From the NCBI GenBank assembly GCA_916700875.1, contig CAKAKS010000031.1, positions 7,766,977 to 7,830,976 on the forward strand: a stretch of 64,000 nucleotides of DNA, in the 5' to 3' direction. Every line of letters starts with the position of its first letter. Position 1 is the stretch's first letter. The notes beneath the pieces are model-generated. The model was not told the DNA's origin. It saw only the letters and a list, made by a program, of their open reading frames with translations, and did no database searches. This stretch comes from Sebastes aleutianus. Taxonomy: Eukaryota; Chordata; Actinopteri; Perciformes; Sebastidae. The position numbers were made by a program, and so were the translations under genes. This document shows positions 43,197-53,405 of this stretch, piece after piece.

Positions 43197-45769
43197 TCAC
43201 AAAACGACACATTTCTTCTTCCTCTTGCCTTTTTGTTTTCGATGGAAGGCAAAAGTTCTTTTGGTGGCCTCCCTGAAAAGGTCTTCCACGTTCTCCTGAT
43301 ACTTTGCCGAACACTCGAGGTAGAGCTCCGCATTCATCACCTGCCGTGTCTCCTCACCCTACATCCCAAAACCAACCCAACATTAACACCAAGAATTAGA
43401 CAGTATACGGTGATAAATGTACGTTTGGAAGAGCTGTGGGAATTGTTGCACTGAAACTGTTGTTCGGTGTGGTTGTAGGTTCTGGTTAGGGCGCTTCCTC
43501 TTGCATATTGTAGTTAACATCCTGTAACTTGTTTTTATAGCTCTCTAAATGCCTGCACACTCTTCTTGCCTTACCTGTATGTAAGTGATGGGCGCCTGAT
43601 CCATGGCCTTGAGCTTCCTGGTACACTCTTTATCCTTCCTGAGGTCAGTCTTGCAGCCAATCAGGATGACCGGAGTGTCCGGACAGAAGTGCTTCACCTC
43701 TGGGTGCCACTGGGTGAACAAAATAAGACTTTTTAAGGACATGAGGAATTGCATTTTTAACATCAGACTTCAGGATTACACACTTTGACAACATTCAGTA
43801 AAGAAAGTCGTATACACAGGGTGGTCAATGTCCACATGCAGGCTCATGAGCCGCATGAGTTAATCATAGCTAAAAGAATGCAGCCAATGCCAACAAACCA
43901 CGCTCTAACAATCATTTACAAGCTTTGAACATTAAACCTGAAACTGTAACCTATGCACGTTGTTATTAATGATTACCTTTATCAGGACGTTCTCATGGCT
44001 GGTGGGGTTGGTCACATCAAAGCAGACTAAGACCAGATCCACTTCTTGGTATGAAAGCGGCCGTAGTCTGTCATAGTCTTCCTGTCCTAAAAGAAAGAAT
44101 AAGACACACAATACATGTTAGCTGATAAATGTAAAAAGGGTTTTTCTACAGTCAATTCCTGTGAACTAAACAAAAAGCGGTCTGCTTTGAATGCAACAGC
44201 CTGAACACAGAGATATGAGATATGTGTTACAAAGTTAGAGTAGATGTATAAAACCACATCCTGGCTTCAGTTTCCTTTACGCTGTTGCAATTATGCAGAA
44301 GATAAGCTTCCAGCGCAGTCTGTCGTGGGTTTTTCCTGAGAATGAAATGACTTTAATACTGTTCCGTTCACATAAGAACTTAGTGTTTTACTCAACACAG
44401 AAATACAGCAGTTTGGAGTTAAGATGGGTATTGTTTAAATCGATACTGATGCCAAATCAATACCTCTATTTTTGGTACCACTTATACAAAATAGTACAGT
44501 TTTCAATACCCTTATGTGCCAAATATAAACACTATTATTTAAAAACTGAGTGTTTATTTCTATTTTAATAAAACCCCAAATAACTACCTAAATACCAGCA
44601 AATATCAACACAATGTGAATTAAAATCTGCTGATACCAGATCAAATGTTAACTTTAACATTCAACATGACACTTTTTATACCCAGCCCTTGCGTTGAAGT
44701 GGTTTTGGTATATTGTAAACTAATATCAGGAATATATAGTACAATAAATATTAGCCTGACTGTATTATTGGTCGATGGCTAAAATAAAAATACAACTTAG
44801 CTATTTAAAACCCTATACAACAATCAGCACAACATTAAAATCAGGAGGATTAAGGGGGATTTTACTTGATTTTGTTTTTCATTTATTTGTGAGGTAATAA
44901 ACAGTCTCGCTCTAAATTTGTCTCTAAAGTTGATTCCACAATAGCTTGTTAGTAGTTTGTAATGTGCCAACAGTTGGTCGGTTCCTGAAAGATGCTGTTG
45001 ACGATGCTCTGACGTAAACATCGACCTTTTACCACTTCCTCGTGTCTGTCAGTGTTAGAAGATAAAGACTTAACACGCAGCGGGAGGATGAACGTAAGAT
45101 ATCAAATTATAAAATTGTTTTGCCCCTGGCAATCTGAGTCAGTATATGTGCGCTTTATCTACACAGTGTGTCTATTGTATTCCATCCAGTGGTCTTTCCA
45201 CATAAAGTGGCATGTAGGCCCACTGACAGTAAAACATGAATCAAGGATGTTCAACATTTGGTTAAAGAGTCTTACCAGCTGTGTCGTACAGGTTGAGCTT
45301 TATCTCTTTTCCTCCCAGAGAGATAGTGGTGACATATTTTTCAAACACTGACGGTGCATATTTCTGTTTTTGACACACAAGAGAAAGATGTTGATATGAT
45401 ACAACTATATGTATATTTATATTTTTCATATTTCAGCCCATTTCTACATTCTAACATTGTATTAGTGATTCCTATAATATCAGGAAATGCAGCTTAACTA
45501 AATTTGGACTAAGAAAAGGGTTGAAATAAATTCAGATGTCAACATTATGTTAAGAAAAACACTATCTTTACTAATAAATGAATTTACAATATGAAGAGAT
45601 GAGGTTCATTAAATGACATGGAAGCTCTTCTTACCTCTGGAAAATCACCTTTAGCATAAACCATCACAAGTGATGTCTTTCCGCAGCCTCCATCTCCCAC
45701 TATCACAATTTTGAGTTCGGCTCCCTTTTTCGTGGTACCATTGGCAGTCCCAGCACGGTTTTGTGTCAT
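43197..45769 (-). CDS. rhof: Rho-related small GTPase RhoF (Rif)
   Basis: RHOF is a membrane-bound GTPase that drives filopodia through formin-type effectors. Exons on the minus strand, in order of translation: 45635-45769, 45276-45363, 43977-44086, 43575-43709, 43197-43358; 209 aa against 211 in human. Nucleotide-binding motifs are complete: P-loop GDGGCGKTS (25-33), switch I APSVFEKY, DTAGQED with the catalytic glutamine (71-77), GCKTD (129-133) and ECSAK (171-175). The polybasic stretch KGKRKKK is followed by the CVVL box (206-209); the final leucine predicts geranylgeranylation. Switch I has Ser where RhoA has Thr, as human RHOF does. The ATG at 45767-45769 is the only ATG that opens this frame upstream of the P-loop. 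It lies tail to tail with TMEM120B. Assignment over other Rho proteins rests on the HFCxxxPVILIGCKTDLRKDKE region and neighbours. Confidence 0.94.
44087..45275. other. RHOF intron 2, no gene seen
   Basis: AT-rich intron sequence. The part from about 44418 to 44690, with repeated TCGATAC/AATCAATAC-like wording, looks like a degraded fish repeat, but no second copy lies in the window. Confidence 0.4.
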
Positions 45770-46892
45770 TTCGCCTCCAAACAAATCAAACAGGTGCCAG
45801 ACAGGACGGGGCTGAAGATACTTCCTCCAGATTTAAGTTAAATACATAACAAAGCCTGATGAATGTACATTTGGAGAGGCTGAGATGATGTAGAGGCAGA
45901 GTCAAGAGAGAGGAACAGAAAAACCTCATGTTTTACCGGGTAGCTCGCTCTCTGTTCACCACTTCCTGTTCCTGTCACAGTGAAGATGTTTCCAATTGAC
46001 CCCCTGCACTCATCTCCTGTCCTATCTGTTCACTGAAAGCATGTCTGGGTGAGAATAGTGCAGGCTGCTCCCACTTCCTCTATGTGCATGCTTGTTTCAC
46101 ATAATGGGGTGGGCACTCAGTCTGAAGCACTGCCTCCCTCCACAGAGGTGTGCGTGCGAGATTACTCTTAGAATAATCACCTCTAATGCTGATGTCACGT
46201 CAGCAGGTTTTTGTTACCACTAACAGGTATCATCACATCTCTTGATTGTTATCTGTGAAGTCATGAATGTGTGATATGCTCTGATGACAGTGAATGGGCT
46301 GGGTGTGTACCTGCGTTAGAGCTTCTTACTTGTGGGAACTTGTTTTTTCTCAGAAGCCGGTAAAAGGCCAGTTCCTCTTCCTCTTGGATGAAACATAATA
46401 ACATAACGAGTAATAAACCAGCCGACTCACTTCTCTCAGATTCTTCAAATATTTTATGTCCGTATGCGTTTTACTTTGGGTTGCCCACCCTTTTCATTTC
46501 CAGGCTGTGGCTGTTTGAATCAATATGGAAAATTCCTTTAATTCATTAAATGTCAGTCTGATCTATTAGTTGCTAGTTGCAGATGTTATAGTGTTTTCTG
46601 TCTGAATTGTTGTTGGTAACTAGCACAGGAGTCCAAAGTCCTGGATTAAAGTCTACTAAATAAAGTCCCTGAGATAACAAGATAAGGGCTTTTCCTAATT
46701 GAATATGACCCACTGAGTGAATGTTGGCAGCCAGTCAGAAACTCTTTTTTTGTCAAATTTCATGTAGGATGTTTTTATGTTAGTGGTATCTGTCGGTATC
46801 AGGAGAGTTCAAAGGTCAGGGTTGAAGTAATAAATGAAAATATAATAATTTTAAAAATGTTTTATTTTTCTCAAAGAAATGTGTGAACAAGT
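45770..46892. other. RHOF upstream region
   Basis: It should contain the RHOF 5' UTR and promoter, read on the minus strand. I see no TATA box or distinct motif I would defend. No second gene is seen. Confidence 0.4.
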
Positions 46893-47102
46893 GACATTTA
46901 TATATATATCTATATGTATATATATATATATTTATGTCTATGTATATATATGTATATATATATGTTTATATATATGTATGTATATGTATATATGTAAATA
47001 TATGTATATATATGTGTATATATATACATATATGTATATACATGTATATATGTGTATATATGTATATATATATATGTATGTATGTATGTATATATATATA
47101 TG

Positions 47103-47164
<62 letters not shown>

Positions 47165-47172
47165 TATATAAG
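46893..47172. repeat. TA/TATG microsatellite, about 280 bp
   Basis: Alternating TATATG, TATGTA and pure TA units run through the entire tract. The long open frames on both strands (repeats of Tyr, Ile, Met, Cys) are products of the repeat and not genes. Confidence 0.97.
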
Positions 47173-47590
47173 GTGTTCAAATAAAGTCTAATCAATTTCA
47201 ATTTCAATTATATTTTTTTTGCCCAGAACAAGGCGTCCCAACCGACCCTCCCCACTGTCCCAAACGTCCCGGGGAGGCAGAAATTTGGCAAAATGCTCTC
47301 CTTGTACATTTAACAAAAGTGTGCCCTTTACGCTTGGTTTGGCTCTAATAAAATTGATAAATTGTTAGTAGACACGTGTATCTGTTCAGGGATCAAATTA
47401 TTTTTATTACTGTTCAAGTAGTTTATTTATTAGTACGATTATTATTAGTTTGTTTATTTGGTGTTGATACAAAAATGTCCCAACCAGCCAACCAACCAAC
47501 CAACCAACCAACCCCGCTCTCCCCTGCATGGGATTAATGCTCATGATGATAGACCACTCACTTTTCTTCATGAGAAACCCAAATATCAGG
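47173..47590. other. Intergenic DNA with a short CCAA repeat
   Basis: A (CCAA)n tract lies at about 47480-47513. Nothing else is recognisable. Confidence 0.5.
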
Positions 47591-47632
47591 TGTTTATGTA
47601 TAGTATGTATGTATGTATATAAACAGTATATA

Positions 47633-47675
<43 letters not shown>

Positions 47676-47745
47676 CAAGAGAGATAGATAGAGAGAGAGA
47701 GAGAGAGAGATATAGATATAGATGGATATAGATACTGTATATATG
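47591..47745. repeat. Compound microsatellite (TATG, TG, TA, GA)
   Basis: TATG units are followed by (TG)n, then (TA)n and then (GA)n runs up to about 47710 and a GATATA-rich end. It is simple sequence without coding content. Confidence 0.95.
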
Positions 47746-49108
47746 AGGTACAGATCCTTATTGATTTGGATCTGTGATTGTATAAAATACTTAGCCTTTA
47801 AACAAACCTTCAGCAACCAGTCTTTATGCTGAACCTAATCAGGCAATGAGTAAAAAAGTACATTATTTGACCATGTTTATTCCTGTTTTTCCCTTTAATG
47901 TGATCATTTTGTAATCCCCAGGGATATTTACAAGCAATCTGTCATACTCCTCTGTTCAGTCTGTATGGCTGAATACTGCAGTGACATCACAGATTGGGGC
48001 GTCATGCAGGATAAACTATTCTCTGTCGTCCCAGGGTGAAATACGGACGTCTTTATACAGCATCAAACTAACTAAATGAGCAAAATAAAGTGATTTGGTT
48101 TGGAGATAACATTCTGAGGTACAGTATGTTACCTTACTATGAGGTGAAAACATGTATGTGCTGCTTTTTAAAATGTGAAGCTGTGTGAGGCAGACGGGCT
48201 GCTTTAGGGCATGAGGAATAACTTATCAGTGTTTAAATTATGGTTGAGCCAGATGTGGACATGGACTGTAGTCTTCAATCCAGTTGCCTTTTAAGTTACA
48301 ACTAGATATCAAATAAACTGGATGATTGAGAATGTTCATGGACATTACACTATATGCAATAACATGATATTGTAACACAGGAATATGTTTCAGCCAAGTC
48401 GATGATCAGCATCAGTTCAGTTAGTATCAGAGCAGATCATAGATATTAGACTACATAATCTGAATACACAAAAATGTTGTTTTTGAGGTTATGATTCAGT
48501 CTCTCTGGTCTGGAACATTTTCTCTCTCATACTAAGATGTAAAGCCAAATTTAAAAAGGCAAAATTTCAGTGGTCACGGGTGGGAAAATATGCAGTTAAT
48601 GGGTAGGAGTGGTGAAAATTTGAGCAAGCTGTCCCTTTAAGAGGATGAGCTGACACTGCCCTTTACTTTGCCTATTTTAAGAAAACATGTTATCTTAAAA
48701 GTATTTTTTTGCCAGAATACACACATTTACTGCAATAACTAAAAGGGAGTTTCACCTATATAAAAGAAAATGTTGCAAAATTGCTCCTGAAAAAAAATTG
48801 CTCCTACAGCTATGTCACCCTGCAGCATGAATTATGTCCATTATGTATTTTAGTGTAGTATCTAATAAGTCATGACAGGCTTAAATACTGTTTTAAAGGT
48901 GGGCCTAAAAAACATTTAAAAGGGTAAATTGAATGCAAGTCCATCAATTAAGAACAACCTCCTTCACAACAATAAAACATAAAAAATGAGGGTATATTCT
49001 ATTTATTTAAACATCTCAGAAACACAGACAGGTGATAATATTGCCCAAGTAAAAGACACTTAATCACAAACCATACTGTGACACCAATAATACACTTGAC
49101 ATGCAAAA
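47746..49108. other. Intergenic DNA, no gene seen
   Basis: AT-rich sequence between RHOF and SETD1B. No exon, RNA gene or bounded element could be supported. Confidence 0.45.
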
Positions 49109-49280
49109 TATTTAAGAAGCTAGAAAGAAGAAAAGTCAATTTTTTAAATAAAATAAATACAGTTCCACCAATGAAAATCCTTGAATAAGCCACATATTTA
49201 AGAGCTAGAAAGAAGAAAAGTCAATGTTTTAAATAAAATAAATACAGTACCACCAATGAAAAAATCCTTGAATAAGCCAG
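49109..49280. repeat. Tandem duplication of about 86 bp
   Basis: The unit starting TATTTAAGAAGCTAGAAAG at 49109 is repeated from about 49195 (TATTTAAGAGCTAGAAAG). Both contain AAATAAAATAAATACAGT and CCTTGAATAAGCCA. It is non-coding. Confidence 0.88.
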
Positions 49281-49559
49281 TGTACCCATAGATAATAATA
49301 ATAAAAAAAACACAGGATACCTGATTTGATTCAGTGGGCAATCCGTCAGAATAAAAGGCTGAGCATACAAGGAAAAGACAGCACACAGCAGTTTGCCTGG
49401 CTGCCTGCTATTCTGACTCCACAGAAAACAGCCATAAAACCGTGTTCCCATGTGCCCCATATGCTTCTGGTGTTAGTACAAGCTATGAAAAATGCCAAAA
49501 GAGTGCTTGTGCTTAGGCTATGAAACATGGCAGCCTAACATATGAATAACGCATATAAA

Positions 49560-50560
49560 GGATATTAAATTGTCCTGTAGGTGCACAAAATATCCACAGT
49601 TTTCATCAATTAATAAACAAAGAACAATTGTAAAAAAAAAAATGTTTTCTCGTCGTGCAGAGAGAGAGAGACAGCTGTCCTGCAGCAGAGAGAGAGGCCA
49701 GTCCTCTGTGTGTGTGGAATATTCCAGTCTGTCAGAGGCGCGCAAAGCTGAATGGTGCAACCCACCGAGGAGGGTTTCTCTTTTTTTAACAAAGGCCTAT
49801 AAATAACCTCATGAGCGCAACGTGTTCACCTGTGTTACATACATAAAACTCACACTTTGTGCACTCACTGGGTGGGGGGGTCTAGAAAGAAAGAAAGAAA
49901 GAAAGAAAGCATGCGTGCGTCTGTCTGTCTGTCTGTCTGGCGCCTTGTGACCTGCAAATGGAGGAAAAGCGCGCACTTTGCACCGGGAGCGCGCAGTGCA
50001 TAACAAGAAAAACAGGCCTCTGACACGTCAACGACTATTATGTGTGTTGTCATGAAGCAAAATAAGCTGCTGTACGCACTCACACAAACACACCAACAAA
50101 AAGGGACTGCGTAATAGCTCCAACTTTAGTATTTTCTAGCACTTATAAATCACTCCGGTCTTTGTTTGGAGCCACAGAGAGCAAACCCCCCCAGTGTTGT
50201 ATTTCCACCCAGATACAGAACAACAGGGCTGCTGCTGCTGCGGAGGATTCCTCATGACCTTATATGGCAATGTGGGGGGTTGCAACAACACGCTCTCATG
50301 GCAACCGTCCAGAGCTCTCGGATTACTGCCGTTGCCAGGGCGCGTCAGCCCAGCAACCACACAGCCCAGCAACGCGCCACTGTATTAACTTCCTTTTTAC
50401 GCACTTTTCTTCTATTATACTTCTGAAACACGCCATTCGAGTAAAAAAAAATCCCCCCTTGTGTCGTTGTCGGTGTAAAGACTTCCTGTTGTATCACAGA
50501 GAAACGTCCTCACAGCTCGCTGCTCCTTTCACCGAGTGAATGTGAGCCTCTCCCAGTTAT
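49560..50560. promoter_or_regulatory. Candidate regulatory region between RHOF and SETD1B
   Basis: This stretch is richer in CpG than its flanks and holds several strong binding-site words: an E-box CAGCTG near 49672, the palindrome GGAATATTCC (49716-49725, containing the TEAD-like GGAAT), TATAAATA at 49798-49805 and a perfect CArG box CCTTATATGG (50258-50267) for SRF. Simple repeats (GAAA)n and (TCTG)n lie at 49886-49938. It could be an enhancer of RHOF or the promoter of an unseen transcript. Motifs alone do not prove function. Confidence 0.35.
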
Positions 50561-52339
50561 GGCGCAGCAACATTTTACGCACAGTGCTTCTCCTTTGTCT
50601 GTAAAGAAGCCATTTTGAGACAGGAGAACAGCAGAGAAAACCATAGCAAAGTGTAGACCTACATATCACCCAAAAGGTCTCTTTTGGACAAAAGGGAAGC
50701 ATGAAATTTACAAGATTTCTCCCTTTAAGATTTTTTTTTAAGACTTGGATTACATGTTTTTTTGAAATACAAACTGTAAGTTTGCAAATATCAAATCAAA
50801 AATATACTTTTTTTTGCAAAAGTCAATATAGTTTTTTTTATTGTAACGTTTTAACCACAATTCATGTTTTCTGTCCTCTATTTAGATTACATTTAGACAT
50901 AAACATGTGAAAAAAAGTGAAATAAGCTCAAAAATCCATTACCTTTCAACACATTTCCTGTGGTTTTTATGTAGCTCAGTTAGAAAATGTCGAAATGGAA
51001 GAAGGTTAGAGCCTACTTTGAGTGCAATCCTGTCTTCAAGGAGAGAGAAGAGAGAGAGGAGATGGTTTGCATATTGCCCACACAGATGATGCTTGAAGAT
51101 GCATATTCGCTGGCTGAGAGAGGCAATGCCTTACTGATCACACAAAAAAAAAAGTTTTCAAAAGAGCTTTCTATCTTTTCGTGCCTAATGGATTCCTTCC
51201 TTTGCAGGAGACGACACTAACCCACCCCTTATTAATGCCATTATTAGAGGATCCGAAGATGGAGCTGAAAACATTCCTCCTGCCCCTGCGTTTAGGCCTG
51301 TTCACTGCATTTCACCAAAGTGCTGAGGTAAATATTTTCACCATCAGAGTTTTCCCTCCATCTGTTTCCTCTTTGACGGTCTATCTTTTTTATACACTGT
51401 AAAAATGCGACCTGACTTAGACATTTAAATATGCCCTTGGAAGCAAGGTCAAGCAGACGATTACACTTTGGACGCTTCTTTTAAATGGCAAATGGACAGC
51501 ACACAAACCTAATCTGGCTTGAGGTTGTGTCTCCACAAGTCGTAGGAAGGAAGAAGGGTAGGCTACAACACACACAAGCCACCAGGGTGTTAAGCGTTGC
51601 TGTTGTGAGAGGGGAAGTGTTTAAAGTCATTAATCAAAAAGCAAAATGGGTTATCAATCAAACAGTCAAAATAGCAAGGAGCACAATAAACTATTCTGCA
51701 AAAAGGCCATCCATGGCCTGCTTTCTGTCATTTGAGGAGCAGTGGCATATATATATATAACCTGGATCGTCTTATATGTCAGCATGCCAGTGATCATAAT
51801 AAAGTTACAGATGCCAAAATGTTTGTGATCAAATAGCTCAATAGATAAATTGACAGAAAACACTTTTTTTATAACAGTAACTGCATGCCTCACATTTTAC
51901 ATTATTAGCAAACAAATTATTATAAAAGAGTTGAACTTACTCATTGCTACTCATATCCTACAATAGGCCCATACACAGTGCAATGCCCAACAAACAGCCA
52001 TTACACATTGCCACTTTAAACTGTGTTTTTTTTCTCCTCCCCACTAATTTCTCCAAAAATCATACAGGCTGTTTATTCACCAACATTTGATTTTCTTTTC
52101 ACTTAAATGCTATTACTGTATTATGGGTGTGCCATGACCTAGTTAAGACAAAGATGGATTCCAAGGCAGAGGAAAAAAGGCTCAAGATGTCACAGAGGGT
52201 ATTACATCCAGTACATTCTCTTCCTTCTTCTCAATCCTTTAAAAGGAGGAATCATAGTTTTTATCATAGTCCATAGTGAGAGATGAGGAAATCAAGTGTT
52301 AGATCCCTTTTTGGAACAAAGGAAACCCCATATAGGCCA
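50561..52339. other. Intergenic DNA with one unexplained open frame
   Basis: At 50987-51220 the plus strand has an open frame of 77 residues starting MSKWKKVRAYFEC with an acidic/basic EREEREE patch. It is followed by TTTGCAG at 51202-51208 and a further open stretch ending in a GT at 51329. I do not recognise the product and see no promoter. The remainder shows nothing. Confidence 0.3.
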
Positions 52340-53405
52340 TTTGAGTCCCTGTTTTTAGGAAAATGGCTGCCGATAGCGCTCGGCCCCCTCTCTCTCTGCT
52401 CTGTGTTGAAGGACTCCTGAGCCGTGCCTCTAATAGCAGACAGCTCCTCGGCTTGCTGCGCTCTGATTGGCTCCGCCAGAGCTGCCGCTGTTAACCAGCC
52501 AATTGCCCGAGCACTGCAAAAACACCAGGCAATGTCAAACAAAATCCACTTTTAGTCGACAATAAACAACTCACAAACATACTTAAAAATGATAAAAACA
52601 ATTCGGGGTTAATATTATATGATGTAAAGCTCAAAATCTAGCTGTTAAATGCTTTTAAAAGCGAGTAACCAACACAACGGTTTGGGCACTAGTTTGTTGA
52701 CAGAGCACAACCCAGCCGCATTCCAACGGTTATAAACGTTCGCCTTGCTCTTAAATTCACCTTTTTTCCAACGGAGTTTCGTATTGTAATCCTTCAGACA
52801 TCTCACATTAGCAGTCAACAATAGCTCCTCAGCAGCCGAGTACACAATTAATTTATTTAAAATATACGCCGAAATGTTTGAATGTGTTCACAAAGACATG
52901 TTTGTGCATAAAAACTTGCCACCAGCTAATTTTTATTAGCCTTTAGTGGCAGTTAAGAAGATTGCTCCCTGTGTGTCTATAGCTTGTGTTTGCCATTTTA
53001 GGTAAATGCAACCCGGCAGATTCGACACAAAATGAGGTCTAAGCGACACCGAAGCTGTTACCAGGTCTAAATTAAATAACATGTATACATATGAAGGGTA
53101 TTAACAGACTTGTTTAAAAACATTCAATTTTTATATGACAGTAAAAAACATGAAATGGGCTTAAATAGAGAGAGATTGTGTCGAAAGTGCGGCTAGCATA
53201 GAGAGGTGGGCAAAAGCCTAGCGGTGTATTGTGGAAGAGACAGCAGCTCCAGACCAGAGAGAGGCACACAATATGTGTTGGCTCTCGCCGAAAAGGAGGC
53301 AGTATTCTTCAAGCTAAAATCATGTAATGTAAGCGGGCGAAGGAAAGGAAAGCGACTTCGTCTTTTCGTCAATTAAAAAGCTGAAACCCCTCGATAGGAC
53401 GAACC
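52340..53405 (+). promoter_or_regulatory. SETD1B upstream region and probable promoter
   Basis: At 52360-52372 there is a YY1-type site (AAAATGGCTGCC) next to a GC-richer patch with ATTGG (52468) and CCAAT (52498) boxes, which looks like a TATA-less core promoter. A second candidate start region lies at about 53260-53400, directly before the first ATG. Which one is used for SETD1B cannot be told from sequence. Confidence 0.45.

Noticed and set aside
45770..45784. Five-codon N-terminal extension of RHOF
   Set aside because: The frame is open there, but the codon at its start is TTG and not ATG; the ATG at 45767-45769 gives the length usual for the family.
46893..47207. Long open frames on both strands rich in Tyr, Ile, Met and Cys
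   Set aside because: They are produced by the TA/TATG microsatellite; any frame of such a repeat stays open.
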